A program made the position numbers and the translations under genes. A DNA stretch of 21,445 nucleotides from JBBREP01 sp036501845. Lineage in GTDB: Bacteria > Actinomycetota > Acidimicrobiia > IMCC26256 > PALSA-610. The notes beneath the pieces are model-generated. The model made no database searches, was not told the origin of the DNA, and saw nothing but the letters and a program-made list of their open reading frames with translations. The stretch covers positions 1 to 21,445 of the forward strand of contig DASXZO010000114.1 in assembly GCA_036501845.1 (NCBI GenBank), in the 5' to 3' direction. Positions 1 through 7,511 of the stretch are shown here, piece after piece (position 1 is the stretch's first letter; each line of letters opens with the position of its first letter).

Positions 1-39
1 CCCGAACGCTGCGCGCTAACCAAGCTGCGCTACACCCCG
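1..39 (-). tRNA. tRNA-Pro (CGG), 5' part, cut by window edge
   Basis: Read on the minus strand from position 39, the sequence gives a 7-nt acceptor strand CGGGGTG, then TA, a D-stem GCGC, a D-loop AGCTTGGTTA, a closing GCGC, one base, an anticodon 5' stem CAGCG, TT, and CGG at the anticodon (positions 4-2). This is the standard start of a bacterial proline tRNA and CGG reads CCG codons, which fits the high GC. The variable loop, T-arm and 3' acceptor strand lie outside the window, so the T-loop could not be checked. It lies downstream of cysQ in the same direction. Confidence 0.88.
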
Positions 40-55
40 TTTGGTGCGGCCGCCC

Positions 56-61
56 ACCTTA
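56..61 (-). promoter_or_regulatory. Possible -10 box for tRNA-Pro
   Basis: On the minus strand TAAGGT (TAnnnT pattern) ends 16 nt before the first base of the tRNA, a reasonable distance for a short tRNA leader. No convincing -35 was found 16-19 nt further upstream, so this is tentative. Confidence 0.3.
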
Positions 62-92
62 GTGGGGACCGCGATGAAACTCCCGAGCCGTT

Positions 93-141
93 CGCGTCGT
101 GACGATTTCTGGCTCATTGAGCTCGAAAACATCACGACGCG
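93..141 (-). terminator. Inverted repeat between cysQ and tRNA-Pro, possible terminator
   Basis: A perfect 10-bp inverted repeat (CGCGTCGTGA at 93-102 and TCACGACGCG at 132-141) encloses 29 nt that themselves hold a smaller GCTC/GAGC dyad. It starts 21 nt past the cysQ stop and upstream of the tRNA, so it could end the ArsA-cysQ operon. There is no T-run, so a rho-independent role is not certain; a protein-binding site is the alternative. Confidence 0.45.
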
Positions 142-162
142 CCGCGGTGGCGGCCGCCCGGG

Positions 163-930
163 CTAGGACGCGGTTTCGAAGGAGCCGGGGGGCGCGGTGG
201 CGATGGCGGCACGCACCTTCACCTCGACCTCCCGACGGCACACAAGCAGGTCGGGGAGGTACGGGTCGGCGTTGTTGTACACGAGGGGGCTGCCGTCGAG
301 CCGGCTCGTGAACAGGCCCGCGGCCGCGGCGACAGCGACCGGCGCGCACGAGTCCCACTCGTATTGGCCACCGGCGTGTGCGTACACGTCGGCCTGGCCG
401 AGCACGATCGCCATCGTCTTGGCGCCGGCCGAACCCATCGGCACGAGTTCGGCGTCGAGCTGTTCGGCGAGGTACGTGGCGACCTTGGGCGGTCGCGTGC
501 GCGACACCACAAGGCGCATCCGCTCCGGCACAGGGCCGACCACGGTGGGCGCGGGCTTGGTGACGAGCACCTTCTGCATGCCCGGCAGCGCCACTGCGCC
601 GGCGATCGGCTTGCCGCCCGACACGAGCGCGATGTGCACGGCCCAGTCGTCGCGGCCCTCGGCGTATTCGCGCGTGCCGTCGACGGGGTCGACGATCCAG
701 ACGCGCGCAGCGTTCAACCGTGCGGGATCGTCCTTCGACTCCTCCGACAGCACGGCGTCGTCGGGACGTTCGCGCGCCAGCGTCTCCAGGATGAAATCAT
801 TGCTGCGGTTGTCGCCCCGCGACCGCAGCTCCTTCTCGTCGACCTTCTCCTCGCCTGCTTCGGCGCGCACCTGCAGCAACAGTTCGCCCGCTTGGCGTGC
901 CAGCCGTCCGGCGAGCTCGTGGTCGTTCAT
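163..930 (-). CDS. cysQ: 3'(2'),5'-bisphosphate nucleotidase CysQ (inositol monophosphatase family)
   Basis: The 255-residue protein is expected to remove the 3'-phosphate from PAP/PAPS, the by-product of sulfate assimilation; this family also often hydrolyses inositol phosphates and fructose-1,6-bisphosphate in actinobacteria. The metal-site signatures are present: SEES (62-65), DPVDGT (81-86) and WDSCAPVA (192-199). The text is closely similar to mycobacterial CysQ (Rv2131c), including GRDDWAVHIAL and the DPYLPDLL tail. The ATG at 930 is chosen because the preceding in-frame residues are arginine-rich antisense-type sequence and because it overlaps the upstream regulator's stop by 4 nt (ATGA), implying translational coupling. 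It is the last gene of the ArsA operon. Function is inferred from family; substrate preference cannot be read from sequence. Confidence 0.93.
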   Translation of the reverse strand: MNDHELAGRLARQAGELLLQVRAEAGEEKVDEKELRSRGDNRSNDFILETLARERPDDAVLSEESKDDPARLNAARVWIVDPVDGTREYAEGRDDWAVHIALVSGGKPIAGAVALPGMQKVLVTKPAPTVVGPVPERMRLVVSRTRPPKVATYLAEQLDAELVPMGSAGAKTMAIVLGQADVYAHAGGQYEWDSCAPVAVAAAAGLFTSRLDGSPLVYNNADPYLPDLLVCRREVEVKVRAAIATAPPGSFETAS

Positions 931-1319
931 GGGCGCGAACCCGGCCCAGCAGCAGCCGTGCCGACGAGTCGCTTGGCGGTGCGGCGCAGCGTGCCCGCGT
1001 CGACTGGCTTCACCAGCGTGTCGTCGGCCGCGGCGCGCTCGGCCACGAAGCCGTCGGCCACCCGGTCGAGCAGCAACAGGATCGTGGCACGCGGCAGGCG
1101 ACCAGCCGACTCCTCGAGGCGGAGATCGATGGCGCAGGCGATGCCGCCCATGTTGGCGATCTGCATGTCGAGGATCACCAGATCGGGCTGGTGCTCGCCG
1201 AAGGCCTTGCGCACCTCTTGGCCGCGAGAGACTTCGACGACCTCTTGGCCGGGCGCCACGAAGGCGGCCCGCACCTGCTTGCGCACCCACTCGGCATCCG
1301 CCGCGATCAGCACTTTCAT
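927..1319 (-). CDS. Single-domain response regulator (receiver domain only)
   Basis: The 130-residue protein is a lone CheY-like receiver with no DNA-binding or enzymatic output domain; the last ~15 residues are a Gly/Ala/Pro tail. The phospho-acceptor is D51 in LVILDMQIANMGG and the conserved lysine is K104 in LVKPV. The usual N-terminal acidic pair reads A7-D8, and the strand that normally ends in a Ser/Thr reads ILLLLD, so the switch residue appears replaced. It may signal weakly or act by protein binding. It lies 11 nt after the second ArsA-like gene and overlaps cysQ by 4 nt, so it is co-transcribed with both. No histidine kinase is in the window. The receiver call is firm; its partner is unknown. 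Confidence 0.82.
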   Translation of the reverse strand: MKVLIAADAEWVRKQVRAAFVAPGQEVVEVSRGQEVRKAFGEHQPDLVILDMQIANMGGIACAIDLRLEESAGRLPRATILLLLDRVADGFVAERAAADDTLVKPVDAGTLRRTAKRLVGTAAAGPGSRP

Positions 1320-1330
1320 CGGCGGTGACC

Positions 1331-2497
1331 CTACCGGCGGGCGGCGCCGGCCGAGGCACCCGTCACCAGATACCGGCCGACGGCCGTGAGCGCTTCGACG
1401 TCGTGCACGTCGTGGTCGAGCAGCGGCACGAACGCGACTGCCGAACTCTCGATGCGCGACTGCAGCTCGGCGACGGCCGTGCGTTCCGCAATCGCGATCG
1501 TGCGGAAGTCGGCGAGATTCTCCAGGCCGGCGGCGAGGGCCGGATCGTCGACCCGCGTCGAGAGATCGCGCAACGCGACCGGATCGTCGTGACCCAACTC
1601 CGGATGCACGCGGTTCACCACGAGCGCGGCCACGTGCAGTTCGTTCTCGTGCAGCCGGTCGGCGAAGAACATCGCCTCGTCGAGCGCGTCGCGCCGCGGT
1701 GAGGTGACGAGCACGAACGCGGTCTCGGGATCGTCGATCAAGACCTGCACGTTCGAGGCGCGCTCACGGAAGCCGGCCTCCATGCCTTCGAACGCTTGGA
1801 AGAAGGCGATGATGTCGTCGATCACCTCGCGCCCGACGACGCGCGACACCGTGCGCAGGAACGTCTGCAGCGCGATGCCGGCCACGCGCATGTACGTGCG
1901 CGCCGGCATCATCAACAGGCGGAACATGCGGTTGTCGAGCAAACGGAGTAGCCGCGCCGGCGCGTCGAGGAAGTCGAGCGCGTGCCGCGACGGCGGTGTG
2001 TCCACCACGATCAGGTCGTAGCCGCCCTCGGCGTGCAGCTCGTGCAGCTTCTCCATTGCCATGTATTCCTGGGTGCCGCCCAACGCGCCGGACACGTTGC
2101 GATAGAAGCCGTTGTCGAGGATGCGTTGTGCCTGTTCCTCGTTGACCGCGTAACGCGTGACCAGCCCGTCGAACGTGCTCTTCGTGTCGAGCATCAACGC
2201 GCTCAACTGCCCGTTCGGCTGGGCCGCGACGGCCCCAGGAGTGGCGCCGCTCGCGCTACCACCCGCCCAGATCGAGCGGTCGATCACCCGGGGCGTGTCG
2301 GTGAGACGGTCCAGGCCGAGCGTGTCGGCGAGCCGCTTCGCAGGGTCGATGGTGACGACGACGGCGTTGCGTCCGCGGCGCGCGGCTTCGATCGCGAGCG
2401 CCGCCGCGGTGGTCGTCTTGCCGACGCCACCGGTGCCGCAACACACCGCGATGTGGCGATGCTCGACGATCTCGTCGAGCGCCGCGGACTCATTCAA
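1331..2497 (-). CDS. ArsA/Get3-like ATPase, second of pair (Rv3680-like)
   Basis: This 388-residue P-loop ATPase belongs to the ArsA/Get3 family. The nucleotide loop is GTGGVGKTT (21-29), followed by TIDPAKRL (49-56), TQEYMAMEKL (142-151) and the switch DTPPSRH (166-172). It resembles mycobacterial Rv3680, which works with Rv3679. The start is taken as TTG at 2497: it overlaps the stop of the first ATPase as TTGA and leaves a normal 20-residue lead to the P-loop; the only in-frame ATG is far upstream, inside the other gene. Residues 75-98 are a Gly/Ala-rich insert. There are no membrane segments and no arsenic genes nearby, so arsenite export is unlikely; a targeting or metabolic-stress role is more probable. 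Confidence 0.9.
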   Translation of the reverse strand: MNESAALDEIVEHRHIAVCCGTGGVGKTTTAAALAIEAARRGRNAVVVTIDPAKRLADTLGLDRLTDTPRVIDRSIWAGGSASGATPGAVAAQPNGQLSALMLDTKSTFDGLVTRYAVNEEQAQRILDNGFYRNVSGALGGTQEYMAMEKLHELHAEGGYDLIVVDTPPSRHALDFLDAPARLLRLLDNRMFRLLMMPARTYMRVAGIALQTFLRTVSRVVGREVIDDIIAFFQAFEGMEAGFRERASNVQVLIDDPETAFVLVTSPRRDALDEAMFFADRLHENELHVAALVVNRVHPELGHDDPVALRDLSTRVDDPALAAGLENLADFRTIAIAERTAVAELQSRIESSAVAFVPLLDHDVHDVEALTAVGRYLVTGASAGAARR

Positions 2498-3429
2498 GAC
2501 AATGCGCCGACGCCGTCGACGAACGCGTCGGTGAGCGATTGCAGCTCGTCGGGGCCGATCGTTGCGGTGAACAGGAACGGCAGGCGGATCTGCGGCAGTG
2601 CCAACCGCGTCGCGAGCCGTTCGAGCTGCGCGGTCTGCATCTCGGCCCGTTGCGAGCGGAACTCGGCGGCGTCGCGCACTGCTGACGCGGTGCCGGCATC
2701 GAGCCCTGGCGCGCCTGCACCCGCGCCACCCGCGGCGACGGCTGCGAGCTCGGGTTCGGGCGGTAGGCAACAGTTGACGATCACCGGCCCGAGTGCGACG
2801 CCGGCGCGATCCTCCACGGCGAACGCAGTGTCGACGAGCTCGTTCACCGGCGTCTCCTCGGGCAGGGTCACGAGCAACACCTGGCACCGGGCCGGATCGC
2901 CGAGCATGGCCGCGACCTCGGTGGCCTGCTTGCGCACCGGCCCCACCCGCACCGCGTCGAGCAGCCCCCGAGCCGACAGCAGGAAGCTGATCGCGTGCCC
3001 GGCGGCCGGCGCGTCGACGATGATCAGGTCGGCGGCCCGTTCCTGCTCCAGCGACTTCACCTTGCCGAGCACGAGGATGTCCTTCATGCCGGGCACCGCA
3101 GTGGCGACCACGTCCAGGGCACCCGACTGCGCCAGCCGTCGCGAGATGCGCTTCATCCCGTGGGTCTCGAGGTAGTCGACGAGCGCGGCATCGGGCGAGA
3201 GCGTGCGCGCCCGCACCGCCGGCGCGAGCTCGGCGTCGTCGTAGGTGAGCGCCGGCGCCCCGAAGGCGGCCGTCAGCCCCGACTTGCCCTCGACCTCGGC
3301 GATGAGCACGCTCATACCCGCCCGAGTAGCGGCGATGGCGAGCGTCGCAGTTACCGTTGTCTTGCCGACTCCACCCTTGCCGGCCACGATCACCACTCGA
3401 GACTGGGAGCAAAACCGGCGCAGCTCCAT
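2494..3429 (-). CDS. ArsA/Get3-like ATPase, first of pair (Rv3679-like)
   Basis: The 311-residue protein is the first of two adjacent ArsA/Get3-family ATPases. It carries the deviant Walker A GKGGVGKTT (17-25) with the signature lysine K18, the EVEG stretch after the second strand (45-48) and DAPAAGH (139-145) at switch II. The overall pattern, including VPGMKDILVLGKVK, recalls mycobacterial Rv3679. Residues ~225-245 are a Gly/Ala-rich linker. Its stop overlaps the next gene's TTG start, so the two are probably made together and may form a heteromer, as reported for the mycobacterial pair. A TAnnnT box lies 9 nt before the ATG. It opens a four-gene minus-strand operon and faces nfeD across 15 bp. 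Confidence 0.9.
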   Translation of the reverse strand: MELRRFCSQSRVVIVAGKGGVGKTTVTATLAIAATRAGMSVLIAEVEGKSGLTAAFGAPALTYDDAELAPAVRARTLSPDAALVDYLETHGMKRISRRLAQSGALDVVATAVPGMKDILVLGKVKSLEQERAADLIIVDAPAAGHAISFLLSARGLLDAVRVGPVRKQATEVAAMLGDPARCQVLLVTLPEETPVNELVDTAFAVEDRAGVALGPVIVNCCLPPEPELAAVAAGGAGAGAPGLDAGTASAVRDAAEFRSQRAEMQTAQLERLATRLALPQIRLPFLFTATIGPDELQSLTDAFVDGVGALS

Positions 3430-3438
3430 CGGCGCGGA

Positions 3439-3444
3439 ACGCTA
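3439..3444 (-). promoter_or_regulatory. Possible -10 box for the ArsA operon
   Basis: On the minus strand TAGCGT (TAnnnT) ends 9 nt before the ATG at 3429, which would give a transcript with almost no leader. The box directly abuts the ATG of the divergent nfeD gene at 3445, so the two genes must share or overlap their control sequences. No clear -35 was seen. Confidence 0.35.
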
Positions 3445-4893
3445 ATGCAGCCCTCTCCAGCCTCTTCGTCCTCGCCGCGCATCGCTCGCCGGTGCCTCGC
3501 CGCGCTGCTCACGGCCTTCGGCGTGCTGCCGTTGCTCGCCGGCGTCGCATCGGCTGCGTCGTCACACACCGCATCTCGAAACGCGGCCAACACAACCAAG
3601 CCGTCGATCTCGGCGGCCTCGAAGTCACCCGACTACAACGGCATCGACGTGGTGCAGGTGACGGGCTTCATCGATCCGCCGAACGCGGCGCTGATCCTCC
3701 ATTCCATCCACGAGGCCGAAGGCCGTGACAGCACTGCGCTGATCTTCCAGATGGACAGTTCGGGCGCCACCGACACCGATCCGATCGCGCTCGCCAAGGC
3801 CGTGCGCGCCTCGACGGTGCCCGTGGTGGTGTGGGTGGGTCCGGCGGGATCGGAGATCCGTGGCGGCGCCGCGCTCATCGGCGAAGCCGCGTCGTGGTTG
3901 TCGCTCTCGAGCAACTCGCACATCGGTCCGATCTACCCGTTGCGCGTCGACGCCGCGACGTCTCCAGCCGACAACGAAGCCGCGCTGCGGGCGATCACGC
4001 GGCGTTCGGCGAGCGCGTTCGCGGCCGTTGCGCACCACACGCTCAGCGCCAACGCCGCGAAGCGCGTCGGCGCCGCCGACTCGGTCGACCCGGTGCTCGG
4101 CGACCTCGTGGTGGGGCTCGACGGCAAGACGCTGCCCACGGCGTCGGGCCCGGTGCGCCTGTCGACCGCGCAGGTGACCACGGTGAACAAGCAGCCCCGC
4201 CGCGAGCCGAACCAGGACGTGCGTTTCGCCAAGCTCTCGCTGGCCGGCCAGTTCCAGCACACGTTGATCGCACCGTGGGTGGCCTACTTCTTGCTCGCCG
4301 TGGGCGCCTCGCTCATCGTGTTCGAGTTCTTCACGATTTCGATCGGCATCGCCGGTGTGATCGGCGCCTTCTCGCTTGCGTTCGCGTTCTACGGCTACTC
4401 CCACCTGCCGGTGCACTGGTGGGCCGTCGGCCTCCTGCTGTTCTGCTTCTTCGCGTTCGCCGTCGACGTGCAGGCCGGCGGGCTCGGACCGTGGACGATC
4501 ATCGCCACCGTCGCCCTGATCGTCGGGTCGATCTTCCTGTATGGCGGCACCGCGCAGGTACAGCCCGCGTGGTGGACGCAGGTGCTCGTGATCGGCGGCG
4601 TGATCCTGTTCATGATCGGCGGCATGACCGCGATGCTGCGGTCGCGCTTCGGCACGCCCACGGTGGGGCGCGAGGGCATGATCGGCGAGCTCGGGCTGGC
4701 CGAGGTCGACATCGATCCCGACGGCGTTGCCCGCGTACGCGAAGCGCTCTGGCGCGCCCGCACGAACCGAGCCACGCCGGTCAAGCACGGCGAGATCGTG
4801 CGGGTGGTTGCCGTGGAGGGCCTGGTGTTGGAGGTGGAGCCCGAGACGGGTGGGGCGAGAGACCACCGCGACCGGCGCAGCGCCGCGAAATGA
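3445..4893 (+). CDS. Long NfeD-family membrane protein with degenerate ClpP-like protease domain
   Basis: The 482-residue protein has a signal peptide (about 1-37, RRCLAALL to SAA), an extracytoplasmic ClpP/SPP-like domain (about 65-225), four or more hydrophobic segments (about 277-297, 300-320, 326-342, 350-366, 379-397) and a C-terminal OB-fold NfeD domain (about 400-466). Long NfeD proteins normally cleave membrane proteins and work with flotillin/stomatin partners. Here the nucleophile motif, normally GAxAASAG, reads GSEIRGGAA (135-143), putting Gly at the Ser position, and the expected catalytic Lys in the following helix is absent (NEAALRAITRRSAS). It is therefore probably a binding or scaffold protein rather than a protease. 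The ATG is chosen because it directly precedes the signal peptide. No stomatin gene is adjacent. Confidence 0.85.
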   Translation: MQPSPASSSSPRIARRCLAALLTAFGVLPLLAGVASAASSHTASRNAANTTKPSISAASKSPDYNGIDVVQVTGFIDPPNAALILHSIHEAEGRDSTALIFQMDSSGATDTDPIALAKAVRASTVPVVVWVGPAGSEIRGGAALIGEAASWLSLSSNSHIGPIYPLRVDAATSPADNEAALRAITRRSASAFAAVAHHTLSANAAKRVGAADSVDPVLGDLVVGLDGKTLPTASGPVRLSTAQVTTVNKQPRREPNQDVRFAKLSLAGQFQHTLIAPWVAYFLLAVGASLIVFEFFTISIGIAGVIGAFSLAFAFYGYSHLPVHWWAVGLLLFCFFAFAVDVQAGGLGPWTIIATVALIVGSIFLYGGTAQVQPAWWTQVLVIGGVILFMIGGMTAMLRSRFGTPTVGREGMIGELGLAEVDIDPDGVARVREALWRARTNRATPVKHGEIVRVVAVEGLVLEVEPETGGARDHRDRRSAAK

Positions 4894-4945
4894 CAACGGC
4901 GTCAGTTGGCTTCTGACAACAAATGGCGAACTCGCCCGCGACCTC

Positions 4946-4974
4946 TTTACGAGTAGCGCCGCGCTGAGTACGTT
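4946..4974 (+). promoter_or_regulatory. Probable promoter of the whiB gene
   Basis: TTTACG (4946-4951, 4 of 6 matches to TTGACA) is followed after 17 nt by TACGTT (4969-4974, TAnnnT). This predicts a transcript start near 4981 and a leader of about 40 nt that contains the GGGGAGAG ribosome-binding site. The spacing is ideal but the match is by eye only. Confidence 0.45.
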
Positions 4975-5020
4975 CCCGTCTCGCTGAAGGGGGAACGCAA
5001 ACGGGGCGAGGGGGAGAGCG

Positions 5021-5284
5021 ATGCCCGTGATGATCGAGGGCACTCGAACAACCGAATGGCGCCGCGACGCCGAGTGTCGCGGACCCAACGGGAACTGGTT
5101 CTATCCGCCGAGCCGGCCCGAGCGGCGCGAAGAGCGCGCGCGGCGCGAAGCCAAGGCGAAGCTCATCTGTTCGATGTGCGCGGTCTCGCGGCAATGCCTG
5201 GAGTTCGCCGTGGAGACGCGTGAGCAACACGGCGTGTGGGGCGGCCTCACCGAGCTCGAACGGCGGGCGCTGGAGACGGCGTGA
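5021..5284 (+). CDS. WhiB-family iron-sulfur transcription regulator (WhiB4/WblA candidate)
   Basis: The 87-residue protein has the four cluster-binding cysteines of the Wbl family (C19, C50, C53, C59, giving CxxC-x5-C) and the GVWGG turn (71-75), followed by the basic/helical TELERRAL end. Such proteins bind a [4Fe-4S] cluster sensitive to oxygen or NO and act with the principal sigma factor. The ATG at 5021 has a strong GGGGAGAG site 3-10 nt upstream. Lying beside two ArsA-like ATPases it sits where whiB4 (mycobacteria) or wblA (Streptomyces) is found, so it is a candidate ortholog; that assignment rests on context more than sequence. The family call is secure and restricts the organism to Actinobacteria. 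Confidence 0.93.
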   Translation: MPVMIEGTRTTEWRRDAECRGPNGNWFYPPSRPERREERARREAKAKLICSMCAVSRQCLEFAVETREQHGVWGGLTELERRALETA

Positions 5285-5297
5285 TCGAAGGCGGCCC

Positions 5298-5303
5298 TAC
5301 GCT
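5298..5303 (+). promoter_or_regulatory. Possible leaderless -10 box for the DUF3467 gene
   Basis: TACGCT (TAnnnT) ends 6 nt before the ATG at 5310, the spacing expected when transcription begins at the start codon. There is no Shine-Dalgarno sequence in the 25-nt gap after whiB, which supports a leaderless start, though read-through from whiB is also possible. Confidence 0.35.
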
Positions 5304-5309
5304 GCCCGA

Positions 5310-5621
5310 ATGACAGCTGAACAACCGCCCGGCGAGCAGCCGCCGCTGCATTTCGAGTTACAGATCGCCGACACGCTCACACCCGGCGCCTACGCGAACT
5401 TCCTTGGCGTGTGGCACACCGCGCACGAGTTCACGCTCGACTTCGCCGTCACCCAGCCACCCGGCCCGGCGCAGACGCCCGACGGCACCACGGTGATGCG
5501 CGTGCCGTGCCAAGTGGTGTCGCGCGTGAAGGTGCCGCCCACGGTGTTGTTCGACTTTCTCCGCACGCTCAACGAGAACCTCACGAACTGGGAGCAGAAC
5601 TTCGGAGTGTCGTCGGGCTGA
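5310..5621 (+). CDS. DUF3467-family protein
   Basis: The 103-residue protein has the small-family pattern PGAYANF (25-31), HEFTLDF (39-45), a central strand with VMRVPCQVVSRVKVPP and the C-terminal helix FLRTLNENLTNWEQNFG. These match DUF3467, short proteins of unknown function widespread in bacteria. It has no signal peptide or membrane segment and is expected to be cytosolic. The ATG at 5310 is chosen over an upstream in-frame ATG at 5220 because the latter would overlap most of whiB's end in another frame and adds only Arg-rich sequence. Its stop is 6 nt from that of convergent selB, leaving no room for a terminator between them. No function is assigned. Confidence 0.8.
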   Translation: MTAEQPPGEQPPLHFELQIADTLTPGAYANFLGVWHTAHEFTLDFAVTQPPGPAQTPDGTTVMRVPCQVVSRVKVPPTVLFDFLRTLNENLTNWEQNFGVSSG

Positions 5622-5627
5622 CGCGGT

Positions 5628-7505
5628 CTACGCCTTCGGCGCTCGTGGTCCGGGGATCCGGTCGTCGCCGCGCCGCCGGGTGACGCCGTCGGCATCGAGG
5701 CGCTTGGCGATCGGCAGCACGAACTTGCGCGTGCTGCCGAGCAGGTCGCGAATGTCGGCGACCGTGAGCGTGCCGCGCTCGACCACGGCCGAGCCCACGA
5801 GACGCTTCGCTGCTTCCACGGCATCGGCCGCAAACAGCACGCCGTCGAGCTCCACCGCGACGCCTTCGCGCACGAGCAGTTTGCCGACGCGCGGCGCGAT
5901 TTCGAGTGCTTCGGCCGACGGTGGTGCGAAGGGTTCGGCACGTAATGCCGCGAGCAGGCGCGCGCCGTCGGGCGTCGACGCGACCGACGGCTCCGCCGCG
6001 GCCTTGGTCCGCACGTTTCCTGCGTTCACTTCGAGCCCCGACGCGGGCCGGGCCGCGATCGCGGCACGGAGGGTTGCGGGCTCGCATTCGAGCCGTGCCG
6101 CGAGTGCTGCGAGCTCCACACCGTCGGGCCGCGCGCCGACCGCGTGTGCGGCTGCGGTGACGAGCGCGGCGATCGCTGCTGGCGCGGCGTAGCGATCATC
6201 GAGCCGTTCGACCTCGCCCGCGGCCTCGGCGGCGGCGATCGCCGGGAGCGGGTCGACGCGGTCGAGGCCGGCCAGCCGGGCGATCGTGGATGCGGTCGCG
6301 AACTGGTTTCCCGCGAGCGCGCGGGTGACGCTGCTCGTGCCGGCCGCCTCGCGGCCCAGCGCGTCGACCGCGCGTCGCGGCGGCGCAACGTCGAGCACTA
6401 CTGCGCCGCCGACGATCGCTCGGCGCGCGGTGGAGCGCAGCACCATGCGATCGCCCGGTTGCAACGGCAGCGCAACGGGGAATCGCACCCGGCCGATGCG
6501 TCGTTCATCAGCTCCGGCGACCATTCCGAAGCGCCGCCAGCGCACGGCCCACTCGCCCGACCCGAGGTGGGCGTGCAGCGCGGCTCGATCGGCGAGTTCG
6601 GCACCTTCAACCGCGAGCAGCTCGACGTCGACGGCGGTGGTCGCAACGAAGTCGCCGGGATGCACGATCGCGTCGCCGCGAGCGATGTCGTGATGATCGA
6701 CGCCCACGAGGTTGAGTGCCACACGTGTGCCAGGTGCGGCTGCATCGAGGCGATCGTGATGCGACTCGATGCCGCGCACGCGCGCACTGCGACCGGATGG
6801 CTCGATGCTCACGTGGTCGCCCACTGCGAGGGTGCCGAGAGTGAGCGTGCCGGTCACCACGGTGCCGACGCCGCGCACCGAGAACGAGCGGTCGACCCAG
6901 AGCCGGGGTGCATGGATGTCGCGCGCCGGGGGCGCATCGCTGCACAACAACGCGAGGACTTCGCGCACGTCGTCGATGCCGCGCCCGCTCACCGAGTCGC
7001 ACACCACCACCGGCCAGGTTGCGAGGCGAGTGGGCGCGAGATGCTCGTCGAGCTCAATGCGTGCCAGTTCGAGCAACGCATCGTCGACGAGATCGGCCTT
7101 CGTGAGCGCGATGCAGCCGTGCTCGATGCCGAGCAGTTCGAGGATCTGCACGTGCTCGGCGGTCTGCGGCATCCACCCCTCACGCGCGTCGACCACGAGC
7201 ATGGCGATGTCGACCGACCCCACCCCCGCGAGCATGTTCTTGGCGAAGCGGACGTGCCCAGGCACGTCGACAAAACCAACTACACCCCCGCTCGTCTCCT
7301 GCGAACTACCAGTGCTGCGCACGGGTACGGCGACCGTCGAGCTTGCGCCCCGAGGGGCGTCGAGCGTGGTGAAGGCGAAGCCGAGGTCGATGGTGAGGCC
7401 GCGCGACTTCTCTTCGGGGAAGCGGTCGGGATCGGTGCCCGTGAGCGCCTGCACGAGCGACGACTTGCCGTGGTCGACGTGGCCGGCGGTGGCGATGACG
7501 CGCAC
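5628..7505 (-). CDS. selB: Selenocysteine-specific elongation factor SelB
   Basis: The 625-residue GTPase brings Sec-tRNA(Sec) to the ribosome at UGA codons marked by a SECIS hairpin. G1 is GHVDHGKSS (8-16), switch I RGLTIDLGF (35-43), G3 DVPGH (80-84) and G4 TKAD (135-138). EF-Tu-like domains 2 and 3 follow (about 185-370), then a C-terminal winged-helix region (about 380-620) that binds SECIS RNA, ending in the typical VADIRDLLGSTRKFVLPIAKRLD. An insert of about 20-25 residues (about 49-74), Ser/Thr/Gly-rich, separates switch I from G3, where most SelB proteins have a short turn. ATG at 7505 lies 6 nt after the selA stop, so both are one operon. No selD or selC lies in the window. Confidence 0.95.
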   Translation of the reverse strand: MRVIATAGHVDHGKSSLVQALTGTDPDRFPEEKSRGLTIDLGFAFTTLDAPRGASSTVAVPVRSTGSSQETSGGVVGFVDVPGHVRFAKNMLAGVGSVDIAMLVVDAREGWMPQTAEHVQILELLGIEHGCIALTKADLVDDALLELARIELDEHLAPTRLATWPVVVCDSVSGRGIDDVREVLALLCSDAPPARDIHAPRLWVDRSFSVRGVGTVVTGTLTLGTLAVGDHVSIEPSGRSARVRGIESHHDRLDAAAPGTRVALNLVGVDHHDIARGDAIVHPGDFVATTAVDVELLAVEGAELADRAALHAHLGSGEWAVRWRRFGMVAGADERRIGRVRFPVALPLQPGDRMVLRSTARRAIVGGAVVLDVAPPRRAVDALGREAAGTSSVTRALAGNQFATASTIARLAGLDRVDPLPAIAAAEAAGEVERLDDRYAAPAAIAALVTAAAHAVGARPDGVELAALAARLECEPATLRAAIAARPASGLEVNAGNVRTKAAAEPSVASTPDGARLLAALRAEPFAPPSAEALEIAPRVGKLLVREGVAVELDGVLFAADAVEAAKRLVGSAVVERGTLTVADIRDLLGSTRKFVLPIAKRLDADGVTRRRGDDRIPGPRAPKA

Positions 7506-7511
7506 GGGCGA

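Noticed and set aside
197..1702. Long plus-strand open frame opposite cysQ, the receiver gene and ArsA2
   Set aside because: Arg/Ser/Ala-rich with no domain; it is the antisense of three well-supported genes, as expected in very GC-rich DNA.
1982..3175. 397-residue plus-strand open frame opposite the ArsA pair
   Set aside because: Antisense to two genes with clear P-loop motifs; no recognisable protein features.
1331..3429. ArsA pair as an arsenite pump
   Set aside because: No arsB, arsR, arsC or arsD nearby, and both proteins resemble the mycobacterial Get3-like pair instead.
3625..5088. 487-residue minus-strand open frame opposite nfeD
   Set aside because: His/Arg-rich antisense of a gene with a signal peptide, membrane segments and an OB domain.
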